In this document: one piece after another, positions 24,096 through 33,598 of the stretch
Position numbering within the stretch: the stretch's first letter is position 1
How the letters are laid out: the number at the start of each line of letters is the position of its first letter
Assembly: GCF_014467055.1 (NCBI RefSeq)
Contig: NZ_CP060696.1
Coordinates: forward strand, 620,001 to 684,000
Direction of reading: 5' to 3'
DNA length: 64,000 nucleotides
DNA from: Caproicibacterium amylolyticum
GTDB taxonomy: Bacteria; Bacillota; Clostridia; Oscillospirales; Acutalibacteraceae
Translations under genes and position numbers: made by a program
The notes under the pieces: generated by a model
What the model was told of the DNA's origin: nothing
What the model saw: the letters and a program-made list of their open reading frames with translations, nothing else
The model's database searches: none

Positions 24096-26174
24096 GTGAG
24101 GACAGAAAGAAAACGAAAGGCTAGCTCATTAAAAAAAAGGATTGTGTCACTTATCACTTTCTGCATTGTGCTGCTGGCTGCGGTCAGCATTATTTCCGGT
24201 TCGCTGACCAGTTATAATGGCCTTTTGCAGAATGTTAACAAGGACTTAAATTCAATCGGGCAAATTGCGGACGTTGCAATCAGTAGAGAATTGGAGGACA
24301 TAAAGTCTACTGCAAAGGAGGCACAGAAAATTGACCGTTCTGCTTCCAATAAAAATGCGGAACGGGACTTGCAGACGTTTTGTAAGGAAAACGGGTATGA
24401 TGGAGTGGCGATTGTTACTGCTTCCGGTACAGTTGACACAACCGATGATGTCCTGAAAAACGTGAAGTTTACGGAGGATTCGTACTTTAAGGAAGCACTG
24501 CAGGGCAATGTAACCATCGGCACAACTGTTTCCAATGGCAGTGATGGTGTTTTTGTTCCGGTTTATGTTCCGGTGGACAACAACCAGTCGGTAATCGTCT
24601 GTCGGCTGCCTGGTACGGTATTCAGTGATATCATTAAGAATATCCGCGTTGGAGATACAGGTAACGTGTTTATTCTGGATAAAAAGGGAATCATCGTTGG
24701 CAATATGCGGCCAGAACTTGTGAAAGTGCGCACCGACTTTATTACAGACGGCAAAACGGATTCCAGTAAGGCTGAGGCTGCCGCTGTGTATTCTGAGATG
24801 GTGTCAGGCAAATCGGGAGTTTCGCAGTATTCTTACAGCGGCGTAAAACGTGTATGTTCTTATCGGCCAATTACAAACGGAAACGGTTGGTCATTGGGTG
24901 CGGTTGCTCCGATTGGTGAGATGACCAGTTCCATTACAAGCACCATATTTTTCATGACATTATTTATTGTTCTCAGTGCAGTTGCATGCGAGGTCATTAC
25001 CATTAAGGTTGTTAAGAAGATTACAAAGCCGATTACCGACTGTGCGGACCGCTTGACAAAGTTGTCGGAAGGCGATCTCCATTCCGAGGTGCCGACAACA
25101 GATGCCAATGATGAAACCGGTATTTTGCTTAAACAGCTTGACGTTACAATGACTAGACTGCGCACGGTGGTGCAGGGCATTTCAGATTATCTGGCATCTA
25201 TGGCAAATGGCGACCTTTCACTGAAAGACCCGCCGCAGTACAGAGGTGACTTTGCACAGGTTTCCAAGTCGATTGCTACCATATTGGCTTCTTTAAATCA
25301 TGTTGTGCAGCAGATTGAGCAGAGTTCTTCCGAGGTAACAAGTGGTTCCGAACAGATTGCGGCAGGTGCGCAGGCATTAAGCCAGGGCGCAACCGAACAA
25401 GCGAGTTCTGTGGAAGAACTGGCAGCTACTATTCAGGGAATTTCCAAGCAGGTTGACGCAAACACAAGGCATGCCAACAAAGCAGAAATGAAAGCAGTTG
25501 AAACTGCGAAGGAACTGGAAAACGGCAAGGCGGATATGCAGCAAATGCTGGGTGCAATGCGGGAAATCAGTGATTCTTCTGGCCAGATCGGTAAGATTAT
25601 CAAGTCAATTCAGGACATTGCTTTCCAGACTAACATACTTGCACTGAATGCTGCAGTTGAAGCAGCACGTGCAGGGGAAGCTGGCAAGGGCTTTGCGGTA
25701 GTCGCTGATGAAGTTCGCAATTTGGCAAACAAGAGTCAGGAAGCTTCTCAGGAAACGACCAAGATGATTGAACGCTCGGTTACTGCGGTTGAGTCCGGTA
25801 CGAAGATTGCTCATGAAACGGCTGCATCCATGGATCGTATTGTGGCAGCTTCTGATGTTTCTACCGAGATGGTACATAAGATTTCCAGTGCTTCTCAAGA
25901 GCAGGATGTGGCAATTCAGCAGGTTACGCAAGGTATGGATCAGATTTCCAGCGTTGTACAGACTAACTCCGCAACGGCAGAAGAAAGTGCAGCTGCAAGT
26001 GAAGAACTTTCCGGACAGGCTGCAATGCTGAAAAAGCTGGTTAGCTATTTCAAGCTTCGCGATGGAAGCGACACTGCTCTCGGCAGTATGAATGATATGC
26101 CGTCCGTTGCACCGGAAAATCCGGCATCCTACAGCAACTCTGAATTCACAAATTATAGACAGGATAAGTACTAA
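24096..26174 (+). CDS. Methyl-accepting chemotaxis protein with dCache-like sensor
   Basis: A 692-residue transmembrane chemoreceptor. TM1 spans about 16-38, then an extracellular double-Cache-like ligand domain (about 40-275, with the [12 protein letters not shown] and [21 protein letters not shown] strands). TM2 is about 283-305, followed by HAMP (about 306-360) and a long cytoplasmic coiled coil. The kinase-contact tip is [20 protein letters not shown] with [15 protein letters not shown] following. Gln/Glu pairs suitable for methylation lie on both flanks. There is no C-terminal CheR-tethering pentapeptide. GTG 24096 follows TTGGAGGGATCA. The ligand is unknown. Confidence 0.93.
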   Translation: MRTERKRKASSLKKRIVSLITFCIVLLAAVSIISGSLTSYNGLLQNVNKDLNSIGQIADVAISRELEDIKSTAKEAQKIDRSASNKNAERDLQTFCKENGYDGVAIVTASGTVDTTDDVLKNVKFTEDSYFKEALQGNVTIGTTVSNGSDGVFVPVYVPVDNNQSVIVCRLPGTVFSDIIKNIRVGDTGNVFILDKKGIIVGNMRPELVKVRTDFITDGKTDSSKAEAAAVYSEMVSGKSGVSQYSYSGVKRVCSYRPITNGNGWSLGAVAPIGEMTSSITSTIFFMTLFIVLSAVACEVITIKVVKKITKPITDCADRLTKLSEGDLHSEVPTTDANDETGILLKQLDVTMTRLRTVVQGISDYLASMANGDLSLKDPPQYRGDFAQVSKSIATILASLNHVVQQIEQSSSEVTSGSEQIAAGAQALSQGATEQASSVEELAATIQGISKQVDANTRHANKAEMKAVETAKELENGKADMQQMLGAMREISDSSGQIGKIIKSIQDIAFQTNILALNAAVEAARAGEAGKGFAVVADEVRNLANKSQEASQETTKMIERSVTAVESGTKIAHETAASMDRIVAASDVSTEMVHKISSASQEQDVAIQQVTQGMDQISSVVQTNSATAEESAAASEELSGQAAMLKKLVSYFKLRDGSDTALGSMNDMPSVAPENPASYSNSEFTNYRQDKY

Positions 26175-26202
26175 TACAAAAAGATAAACAAAGTTCGATG
26201 CA

Positions 26203-26235
26203 AAAAGCGGAGTCTTGTATAGGCTCCGCTTTTTT
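26203..26235 (+). terminator. Terminator of first chemoreceptor gene
   Basis: AAAAGCGGAG (26203-26212) with CTCCGCTTTT (26224-26233), T-run. Confidence 0.85.
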
Positions 26236-26254
26236 GCTGCATCCATACGCGATG

Positions 26255-26300
26255 AGAGATTTCGTCCATTTTCAAAGGTGGGTGGATGGGTGAAGCCAAT
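26255..26300 (+). repeat. Degenerate copy of dispersed intergenic repeat
   Basis: TTTTCAAAGGTGGGTGGATG followed by GGTGAAGCC and a GTTTTGTTC end resembles TTTTCAAAGGCGG...GGGTGAAGCCCACGGTCTTGTCC at 58.44-58.48 kb. Confidence 0.4.
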
Positions 26301-26400
26301 CGTTTTGTTCTGTACACCCCCACACTCGTGGTTAAGAATATTTCTTCGGGACACGTGACCACCGAAAGCAATATTCGGACGAGTATGGGCAAGTATAACC

Positions 26401-26434
26401 AAAGGGACTGGCATCCATCGATGCCAGTCCCTTT
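26401..26434 (-). terminator. Terminator of adhesin-sortase operon
   Basis: Perfect 14-bp stem AAAGGGACTGGCAT / ATGCCAGTCCCTTT with a 6-base loop, just past the sortase stop; the T content of the tail is modest. Confidence 0.7.
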
Positions 26435-26443
26435 GCAGTTCAT

Positions 26444-27208
26444 TTATTTTGACGATTGTTTTACTAGTTTGCCAACAACGGCAAGGCGAGCATTATTGTA
26501 ATCATAGGTGCAGGTACACATCGTAATTAGTCTGTCTTTAGAAGTGACCTGTACTTTGCTGGTAAATACGCTTTGCTTACGCGCATTGTCCAGAAATTGT
26601 TTCTGCTCACCGTCAGTAGCGAACCGGGTGGGGAAGATGGGAGAGGCACCATCCAGTACGTAGCCGGCAATCAGCTGAATCTTATAGGTAGCTGTAGGTG
26701 TAATCAGGTCCATAGTTGGATGTGCCTGATAGTATTTCTGATCACGATATTTCTCAAGAGAAGTGAACATATCTCCAGTTGCCAGATGATGTGCAAAGAG
26801 AATGGAGTTGTCATCTGTAAAATTGGGGGAGTTGCTCTTGTTCAGAAACACTGCACCGTTTTCATTGCTGCTGTTGTCAGCGCGGTGGGAAAGATAATAT
26901 TGATTATCTTTCCCCTGTACGATAGGATAGTTAATTGGTGTGCCGATGCTGTAAATCCAAGCGACTGCATTGGGACAAGTTGCTCTAAGATTCTTGAAAT
27001 CAATTTGCGGAGTCATGGCCGCAGCGGAAGTGGTGGAGCCCTGCACGGTTCTTGTTGCAAGGCTGTCATAAAATTTATGACTTTCGCTTCGGCTGGTCAG
27101 TTCAAAGAAAAGGCCAAATGCGAAGAAATCAACTGCAAGCAGGCAGGCAACCAGGGAAAGTGGAAACGCAATGTGCTTTTTCTTTTTCGTCTTTTTTTGG
27201 CTGCTCAT
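26444..27208 (-). CDS. Class B sortase
   Basis: A 254-residue membrane-anchored cysteine transpeptidase that joins sorted proteins to the cell wall or polymerises pilins. A Lys-rich N-terminus and a TM helix (about 13-36) precede the class B core: IDFKNLRATCPNAVAWIYSI..PINYPIVQGKDNQYYLSH and GAVFLN. Catalytic residues are H140 (ILFAHHLATGDMF), C233 (CTCTYDY) and R241 (NNARLAVVG). ATG 27208 follows GGGAGGAATAATGCC. It starts 4 bases after the stop of the giant LPKTN protein, so the two are almost certainly one operon and an enzyme-substrate pair. An upstream in-frame start (27256) would overlap that gene and is less likely. Confidence 0.93.
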   Translation of the reverse strand: MSSQKKTKKKKHIAFPLSLVACLLAVDFFAFGLFFELTSRSESHKFYDSLATRTVQGSTTSAAAMTPQIDFKNLRATCPNAVAWIYSIGTPINYPIVQGKDNQYYLSHRADNSSNENGAVFLNKSNSPNFTDDNSILFAHHLATGDMFTSLEKYRDQKYYQAHPTMDLITPTATYKIQLIAGYVLDGASPIFPTRFATDGEQKQFLDNARKQSVFTSKVQVTSKDRLITMCTCTYDYNNARLAVVGKLVKQSSK

Positions 27209-27212
27209 GGCA

Positions 27213-30200
27213 TTATTCCTCCCTCTTTTTCCGCTTGAGGCCCCAGCGCAGAACAAAGAATGTTACCAAGGATGAAACGGCCAGTCCAACGCTCCAGAAA
27301 GGAATTGTATCTGGCACGTTTGTTTTCGGCAGAGTTTCGCTGCTGCTCTTGCTGCCGCTGCCAGTGGTGCCGGTAGTGCCGCCGGTTCCGTTTGTGCCGT
27401 TCGTACCGTTTGTGCCTCCAGTGCCGTTTGTACCCTTGGCTCCGCTGGTTCCGTTTGTACCACTGGCGCCATTGCCTCTGCTGCCGGAAGTTCCTGAGGT
27501 ACCGGAAGCATTGGAGTTGGAAGTCCCCGAAGCGCCGGAGCGGGTGGAAGAAGTACCGGAAGTTCCTGAAGTACCAGAGGTACCAGAAGTGCCGGAATTG
27601 CTGCTTGCTGTACCAGCCTGCTTGGTGTAATTAAACGTGGCTGGTGTAGTGTTGGATGCTTGTACATAAGCGTCATCAGCAGATTTTTTTAGTTCATAGC
27701 CGGTAATTTCCGGTGCTACAACAGTATAGTGCGTGCCGTTTGGCACTTCAATGGAAACTTCCGTATTGCCCTTTAGAGGAACGGTTGCGGTATTTCCACC
27801 GGCAGCATCGCCACGTAGTGACAATGTTTTTGTAGAGGAGGTGCTGGAAGTGCTGCTGGAAGAAGAACCAGTACCGTATTTCAGCGTACCTGTTTTGCCA
27901 TCACTGCGTTTGTAGGTAAAGGTGCCGTTTAATGCTGTTCCGTCCGAATTGCTCAGACGTACAGTGAAACCATATTCCTTCGCAATTTGAGTTTCATCTG
28001 TATTGGCATCATACTTCATCTGTACTGTCATGCTGCCGCTCTTAGAGTTCGGGTTGCGCTTATCGGTCACCGTAACGGCTGTAATGTTGCCGGCGGTAAC
28101 AGTTACATCTTGATCACCAGCTACAATATAATTGTTTGGTGCTTTTGTTTCGTGCAGTTTGTAAGCGCCGGCCGGCAGACGCTTGAAAGAGGCAATGCCG
28201 GTGTCACCGGTGGTAGCAGTTTGGAACACAGCACCGCCGGGTGTCTGCAGCTGGAAGGTTGCGCCGGAAAGACCGACATCTCCCGTGTCTTCGCCGTGCT
28301 TCGTTACATTTACGATGCTGGTGCCGACTTTCGGGTCGTAAGAAATCAGCAGCCAATCCTGTTTGTCGGAATTGTTAAAGTCGCCTTCGGAGAACTGTAC
28401 ATCTTTTTCTGTGGTTAAAACAGCTTTGTATGGCCTTGGTGTTTTTTTAGAACTAAATAAATCAGGTGGGGTAATTTCACGAATATAATACGGTGTATCG
28501 GAACCCCAGGCAAGCTTTGCAAATTCCACCTTGCCGTTGCTGTCGCTGGTAGCTTGCTGCAAAAGTGTGCCGCAAGCCTGATCTTTGTACAGCCCATAGA
28601 TAGCGCCTTTCAGCGGTGAGCCAGTTATGTGTTTTTCCGCAGCGTCCCCTGCACCACGAAGCATCAGGTTGCCCGCAAAAGTTGCGGTGTCTGCTTTGTT
28701 GGAAGGAGTTGACGCATTGTTGGAAGGAGTTGACGCACTGCTGGAAGGGGTTGATGCATTGCTGGAAGGGGTTGATGCATTGCTGGAAGGGGTTGATGCA
28801 TTGCTGGAAGGGGTTGATGCATTGCTGGAAGGGGTTGATGCATTGCTGGAAGGAGTTGACGTACTGCTGGAACTGGGATCTGTTTGCGGACTGGACTGTA
28901 CATAAAACACAATAGAACTTGCGCTATTGCGCTTATTGATAACTGGCACCGTATCGCCTATATTCACATCGGTAGAGAATTTCTTTTCAGTACCATAATA
29001 CTGGAAGGTTTTACCGAGTGCGTCATTGTTTACTGTTACCGCTACGCCGCCTGTACTGTCTGACTTTTCTGTAAAAGGAGAAGTGTCGTCCATTGTGTAG
29101 CCGCTTGGTGCCTGATATTCCTGTATCGTGTAAGTGTGTCCGGCAGGGACACGAAATACCGCCAAACCATTTTTGTTGGTTGAAACGGAGGCAAAAAGCT
29201 GACCAGTAAGCATGGTCATATCCGCGCAACGAATGTCAAACAGAGCACCAGCCAGTGGTGCGCCAACCTCGTCGGTTTTTTGCAGTTTAATTACCGAACG
29301 GTTTTCTGTGGCAAGGGTATTGGCTTCATCCACACTTTGCATAGTAATGGAATCCGTTGGAACGTTAGTGTCTGTATTATAGGTAATCAGGCTGCTGCCG
29401 TTAATCCCGGAAATAAGTGAGCCAATCTCCGCCGAAAAAGTAATACGGCAGGGGGTGGAAATATCGGTGCTCGGGCGCTTCACAGTCAGAATGCCGCGCC
29501 CCGGCTTGCCGCTGTCTGTACGGGCTACACTGTAAGTATAATCGGAACTTGGTTTCAATGTCTTCACAACATAGTTTGTGCTGTATACGCCATTAGATTC
29601 TTTCATGCTGGCTTCATCTACGCTCGACCCATCTGGCGTAACGATTGCATTTTGGAACTGCACACTGCCTTCCACCAACTGCAATCCGGCGGGGAGCTGT
29701 ATGGTAATGGTGTTATCCGTAGTGCCGGGAACAGTGGCACCAAGTTTGTTTACTAGCAGCTGGTACTGGAGAGCACCATTGCTCTGCGCAGGCAGCAAAA
29801 CTTTTTCTTCTGCTATGGGGCTTTTTACATTGGTTTGCTGAATGGCCGTTTCGTCATTAGACTGTGTTTTGTCCCAGTGTGCAATGGAGCGTTCGTTTTT
29901 AGTGTCGTCCTGCGCATCCCCACTTGTTTTATATAAATAGGTACTATTGCTTAACGTAAAATTAGGCAGGGGCTTGCCACTGGAAAAAGCAAGCTTTGCG
30001 GCAGCATCGCCTAACTCTTTGGCATTTGTTTCCGTGCCGTGGTCCGCAAGTTTGATATTAAACGTAAGTGTCAGTGTCTTTTTGTCCACACTGCTGCCTT
30101 GTATTGTGAAATACACAGTGCCGGGCGTTGTGGTCGTATCAGCAGTAACAACGTCAGTAATTGTTGAAATTTCCGTAGAAGTAATGCCGTCGGAAAGTGT

Positions 30201-33047
30201 GCCAGCAAGAGACCCGTCAACATAACTGGTGCCGGTGGGTAAAGCATTTTTTATGCACCAGCCGTTCATTGCGTCCTGCTTATTTTGGTTTACGGTAATT
30301 CGCAGCTTTAGCCTGTGGTTCACGTAGTCATAATTTGTGTCCGTACTGTTGGGCAGAACGTTTACAAAACCTGCCCGCAGCATGGTGCTGTTTACTGTTA
30401 CTTTACCAGTGCCTTTTTGTGGGCTAGACTGTGAACCAATCACAGCGGGGGCTTCTTTCGTATCCGTTTCATCTGCGGTGGCGTTGTCCCACTTTTCATA
30501 GTGATAGGAAGCAATTAGTGGCTGGCCGTTCTTATCCGTTACTATCGTACCAGCATCATTTGTTTCATCCGACTTGTCTGTGGTGACACTATGAGTGGTA
30601 TTGGGACCAGAAATAATCGTTTTTATATGATAAAAGGTATCGGCTACAAAGCGTCCCTGCGAATCGTCCGGGGCGGGGTTGCTTGCTTCGACTTGGTTAC
30701 CGCCACCTGTTAATGTGGTGTTATCTCGAGTGGTAAGTGTAACCGGTGTTGGGGTAACTGTTCCGCCGGGAACGGGGCCAGGGTTCACAAACAGCTTTGC
30801 CGTGTTGGCATACTGTGTACCGGTGCCACCGCTGTTGCCGGTGTAATCGTCTTCAACGGTTAAAACGGTTCTGTAGTGAATTACTTTTTTACCTTTGATT
30901 GGCGAAACTTTTTGCTGGGATTCATTGTTTTCCGCTGCATCTGTAACCTTTGTAGCCCATTTAATCTGAATATTGCTTGTAAAGTATTCTGCTTCACCGG
31001 TTGGTTTGGTTGATTTGGTCACAATACTTCCGGTTGCGCTACTGTGTGGCGAAAGTGTATCACCAGCTTCGGTAATCTGAATGTAATTATTGAAGCTGTC
31101 TGCTGTGTCTATGGTACCCTCGCTAACAGGGGTTACAGAACCCGTTAGCGGAACCAATCTTTGCCTGGTACTGCCTTCGGTGGAGTTGTAGCTAGAAGTG
31201 ATGGCATCCTGCAAGTCAACATATGTCCATTTTTCAACTGCTTCATTTAAATAAATTGACCAGTCAATAGTGTGAGTTTGTGCGTTGTAGATGCCCTCTT
31301 TACGCAGGGCAGCAATGCCTGGTTTTACTTGCGCTTCCTGCGCCGCACCGGAAGAACCACCCGTCCATTTATCTTTTAGGTCAAAGCCAACGTGTGGGTC
31401 ATTTTTCACGGAATTGTCTTCTGCGCCCTCTTGGTTAAAGAAATCGGTGTTTACCTTTGTGGTATACCAGATGTACAGAGGAGAATTAAAGTCTTTGCTG
31501 CCGTCACTCTTTTGAAGCGGTATGCTAATGGTACTCTTGCCGTTACTGTTTTCTGCAGGAGAAATTGTCCACACGCCGCCATCCGTATCATCTTTTTTAG
31601 CAGAAGCCTTTGTGCTGACATAAACAGTGCCGGTAAAGGTTTGGTTTTCAAGTTTGTCCTGAATCGTAGCATTGCTGATAGCGCGGCCGTTTTCGTTAAA
31701 AAGCAAACACCAGTAAACCATATTTTGTACTTTGTCGTAGGTGCCCTGCTTGCGCAGCCATGTTTGTGAAAAAGGTACGGTTACTTCGGAGCCTTTAAAG
31801 GAACCGCCGTCCATTGCTAACTCGGCGGTTGCCTTCACTTCACCGGTCAGAGCGGCCGTCGTGGTTTGCGAGCCGAAGGTGTGCGAGGGCTTCTGAAAGC
31901 TGTCGCTGGAAGGTTTGGTTTTGTAGGTCAAAACAATTTGTTTTGTGGAAGAGTCGGCATACATATTCAGTGCATTCGCAAAGTTAACTTCTACATCCGG
32001 TTTGTCGGTTGTATCATTATCTGCCTTGTCAATTTTATTTTCCGGGCTGCCCTTAAAACCGAGGGAACCCTTCACATAATCTCCGGGCATTTTAAAAGTC
32101 AAGCCTGTATAGGAGCAGTTGTTGGGGGTAATCACAGCTGTCCACACGATGCAGCCGGTGCTGACTTCGGTAAAAGTAACTTGGTTGCCATCCATAGAAA
32201 CCGGCTGCGTTACGGTTTCCTGATGTCCGGAAAGGTCAATTACCGGTGACTCGGGGTTATACTCCGGGAACTGCAGGTCCAGTGTAAAGTAGCTGGAGTC
32301 GCGGCTTTTGGCGCCTTCACCGCCGAAGTAGAGGGGCAGGGTTTGCTGTCTGTTTTTGTTAATGGTTGTTTTGTCCAGCTTGCAGCCAAGCTGGACGGTG
32401 CACTTTGGCAGATAATTATCACTTACTGCGGCGGCATTGTCTTTTTTTGCATAATAATTTAGCCATGCGCTGTAATTTGGGACAGCCCCATTATGTTTAT
32501 CTTTGCCAAAGGTCAAAATAGCTTTTTTCTCGGTTGAATCCAGGGACACACTACCGACAATTATGGAACTGAAAGCTGTGCCCCCTTCTGATAATGTAAT
32601 CGGTGAAAAACTGCCGGTGATATCTGCCGAACCCCCTGCGGCTTTGATACCAGCGCAGATTTCTTCCGGTAAATCCAGGTCATACGTTTTATCACTTTCA
32701 ATGGCGCTGTCTGCAGCATCTACAGCGCTGCGCTGCATTTTTTCAAGTGGAATCGTAAAGCTGTAGTTTATGGCACTGGTCCAGTCGGAGCTGTTTTTAT
32801 CCCAGCTGTAGCTGGCACCGTATGTAGAAGGCGTTGTTCCGCTCATGGTAACGCCCGCCTTAAGCGTTTGTTTGTTAATTAGGGTCGTAATATAAGGTGT
32901 GGTGCTTTCCTCTGCGTGCGCCTTCATGGGCACAAGGCCTGTAAAGGCCGAAACTGTTACAGCAAATGCGAGTGCGGAAGCCGCCGCCTTTCGCAGGATT
33001 TGCCGGATGGATGGGTGCGCGCGTCTGCGCAATTCAATCTTTTTCAT
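27213..33047 (-). CDS. Giant LPKTN-anchored surface adhesin/pilin-like protein
   Basis: About 1,944 residues, the largest gene in the window. Its signal peptide is long (residues 1-45, cleavage at AHA-EE). Residues about 50-1240 form a series of beta-rich adhesin or isopeptide-type modules, each with recurrent WSIYLNE/VYWCLLFNE-like strands. SpaA/Cna-B-like domains follow at about 1245-1345 (IKLQKTDEVGAPLAGALFDI with IQEYQAPSGY; Lys and Glu suit an internal isopeptide bond), 1460-1545 (PLKGAIYGLYKDQA) and 1575-1650 (VGLSGATFQLQTPGG with LHETKAPNNY). A seven-residue TPSSNAS repeat occupies 1394-1449 and Gly/Thr/Ser/Asn repeats about 1809-1900. The end is a wall-sorting signal: LPKTN (1906-1910), hydrophobic helix, RKKREE. 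ATG 33047 is 11 bases from GAGGA; TTG 33056 is too close to it. Adhesive function is inferred from domains. Confidence 0.9.
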   Translation of the reverse strand: MKKIELRRRAHPSIRQILRKAAASALAFAVTVSAFTGLVPMKAHAEESTTPYITTLINKQTLKAGVTMSGTTPSTYGASYSWDKNSSDWTSAINYSFTIPLEKMQRSAVDAADSAIESDKTYDLDLPEEICAGIKAAGGSADITGSFSPITLSEGGTAFSSIIVGSVSLDSTEKKAILTFGKDKHNGAVPNYSAWLNYYAKKDNAAAVSDNYLPKCTVQLGCKLDKTTINKNRQQTLPLYFGGEGAKSRDSSYFTLDLQFPEYNPESPVIDLSGHQETVTQPVSMDGNQVTFTEVSTGCIVWTAVITPNNCSYTGLTFKMPGDYVKGSLGFKGSPENKIDKADNDTTDKPDVEVNFANALNMYADSSTKQIVLTYKTKPSSDSFQKPSHTFGSQTTTAALTGEVKATAELAMDGGSFKGSEVTVPFSQTWLRKQGTYDKVQNMVYWCLLFNENGRAISNATIQDKLENQTFTGTVYVSTKASAKKDDTDGGVWTISPAENSNGKSTISIPLQKSDGSKDFNSPLYIWYTTKVNTDFFNQEGAEDNSVKNDPHVGFDLKDKWTGGSSGAAQEAQVKPGIAALRKEGIYNAQTHTIDWSIYLNEAVEKWTYVDLQDAITSSYNSTEGSTRQRLVPLTGSVTPVSEGTIDTADSFNNYIQITEAGDTLSPHSSATGSIVTKSTKPTGEAEYFTSNIQIKWATKVTDAAENNESQQKVSPIKGKKVIHYRTVLTVEDDYTGNSGGTGTQYANTAKLFVNPGPVPGGTVTPTPVTLTTRDNTTLTGGGNQVEASNPAPDDSQGRFVADTFYHIKTIISGPNTTHSVTTDKSDETNDAGTIVTDKNGQPLIASYHYEKWDNATADETDTKEAPAVIGSQSSPQKGTGKVTVNSTMLRAGFVNVLPNSTDTNYDYVNHRLKLRITVNQNKQDAMNGWCIKNALPTGTSYVDGSLAGTLSDGITSTEISTITDVVTADTTTTPGTVYFTIQGSSVDKKTLTLTFNIKLADHGTETNAKELGDAAAKLAFSSGKPLPNFTLSNSTYLYKTSGDAQDDTKNERSIAHWDKTQSNDETAIQQTNVKSPIAEEKVLLPAQSNGALQYQLLVNKLGATVPGTTDNTITIQLPAGLQLVEGSVQFQNAIVTPDGSSVDEASMKESNGVYSTNYVVKTLKPSSDYTYSVARTDSGKPGRGILTVKRPSTDISTPCRITFSAEIGSLISGINGSSLITYNTDTNVPTDSITMQSVDEANTLATENRSVIKLQKTDEVGAPLAGALFDIRCADMTMLTGQLFASVSTNKNGLAVFRVPAGHTYTIQEYQAPSGYTMDDTSPFTEKSDSTGGVAVTVNNDALGKTFQYYGTEKKFSTDVNIGDTVPVINKRNSASSIVFYVQSSPQTDPSSSSTSTPSSNASTPSSNASTPSSNASTPSSNASTPSSNASTPSSSASTPSNNASTPSNKADTATFAGNLMLRGAGDAAEKHITGSPLKGAIYGLYKDQACGTLLQQATSDSNGKVEFAKLAWGSDTPYYIREITPPDLFSSKKTPRPYKAVLTTEKDVQFSEGDFNNSDKQDWLLISYDPKVGTSIVNVTKHGEDTGDVGLSGATFQLQTPGGAVFQTATTGDTGIASFKRLPAGAYKLHETKAPNNYIVAGDQDVTVTAGNITAVTVTDKRNPNSKSGSMTVQMKYDANTDETQIAKEYGFTVRLSNSDGTALNGTFTYKRSDGKTGTLKYGTGSSSSSTSSTSSTKTLSLRGDAAGGNTATVPLKGNTEVSIEVPNGTHYTVVAPEITGYELKKSADDAYVQASNTTPATFNYTKQAGTASSNSGTSGTSGTSGTSGTSSTRSGASGTSNSNASGTSGTSGSRGNGASGTNGTSGAKGTNGTGGTNGTNGTNGTGGTTGTTGSGSKSSSETLPKTNVPDTIPFWSVGLAVSSLVTFFVLRWGLKRKKREE
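27345..27620 (-). repeat. Gly/Thr/Ser/Asn-coding low-complexity repeat in adhesin
   Basis: Imperfect 9-base-based repeats (units such as GGTACTTCC, GGTACGAAC) encode runs of GTS and GTN triplets ahead of the sorting signal, a flexible wall-spanning stalk. Reading them in other frames makes spurious Val-Pro-rich open frames. Confidence 0.85.
28701..28868 (-). repeat. 21-bp minisatellite, eight units, in adhesin gene
   Basis: Eight tandem 21-base units, plus-strand form GGAAGGGGTTGATGCATTGCT, at 28701-28868. The five central units are identical; the outer three differ at a few sites. Each unit encodes seven residues (TPSSNAS register), so changes in copy number keep the frame. Identity of the inner units points to recent expansion. 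Confidence 0.95.
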
Positions 33048-33271
33048 AATACACAAAATCCTCTTTCAGCGATGTTAAAATACTTGTACATATGAGTTTT
33101 AATTCAAATAGGAAATCGTTTAAAAAAGCATATATCTATTCCATACTAGAGTACCACATTATTCCTAATACTGTCAATGACGGCAACGACAATTTTCGTA
33201 GGAAAATTTTTGCGAAAAACGTTGCAAATTTGGCTTGAGAATGCGACTTATAATATAGATAGTAATATTCT
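33048..33271 (-). promoter_or_regulatory. Adhesin promoter and AT-rich leader
   Basis: Minus strand TTGACA (33172-33177), 18 bases, TACTCT (33148-33153) is the best promoter for the adhesin gene, leaving a leader of about 95 nt. No gene lies in this stretch. Confidence 0.5.
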
Positions 33272-33309
33272 GAAGCGGGGCTTTGCAGATGCGGCAAAGC
33301 CCCGCTTTT
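33249..33309 (+). other. Orphan TATAAT plus intrinsic terminator (possible small RNA)
   Basis: A consensus TATAAT (33249-33254, weak -35) is followed about 18 bases later by a perfect 14-bp hairpin, AAGCGGGGCTTTGC (33273-33286) with GCAAAGCCCCGCTT (33294-33307), and TTTTC. No gene ends upstream on this strand, so the hairpin either ends an RNA of about 50 nt or insulates the adhesin from upstream transcription. Confidence 0.4.
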
Positions 33310-33398
33310 CAAATTCACCCAAAAAGTACAATAATCCTGGTTGAAACACAGATTTTTATGCATTTATGCGAAAAATGTAAGATAATAGAAAATTGATA

Positions 33399-33427
33399 TA
33401 GACAAATAGGAAAAAGTAAGTTATACT
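33399..33427 (+). promoter_or_regulatory. Promoter of second chemoreceptor gene
   Basis: TAGACA (33399-33404), 17 bases, TATACT (33422-33427), giving a leader of about 165 nt without obvious structure. Confidence 0.6.
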
Positions 33428-33598
33428 GTTTTTGAATTGGTTTGTAAAGTTAATAAATAAAGCCAATGTATTGAAAAATGTTACCATACGCTCGTCATAA
33501 TCACAGAAACGATTCCCTTTCGACTGCCTTTAGGCGAAAAGCCACCTGCTTCTGTGGGCATAATTTGCAGAAAAATTCTGCAAAAATGGAGGAAGAAA

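Noticed and set aside
27052..27630. Open frame on the plus strand encoding Val-Pro-rich repeats (VPPVPFVPFVP)
   Set aside because: It is the shadow of the Gly-Thr/Asn repeat of the adhesin on the opposite strand, with no ribosome site.
28616..28915. Plus-strand open frames with LLEGVDA or CWKGLMH repeats
   Set aside because: They arise from reading the 21-bp minisatellite in other frames; copy-number repeats of a multiple of three stay open by chance.
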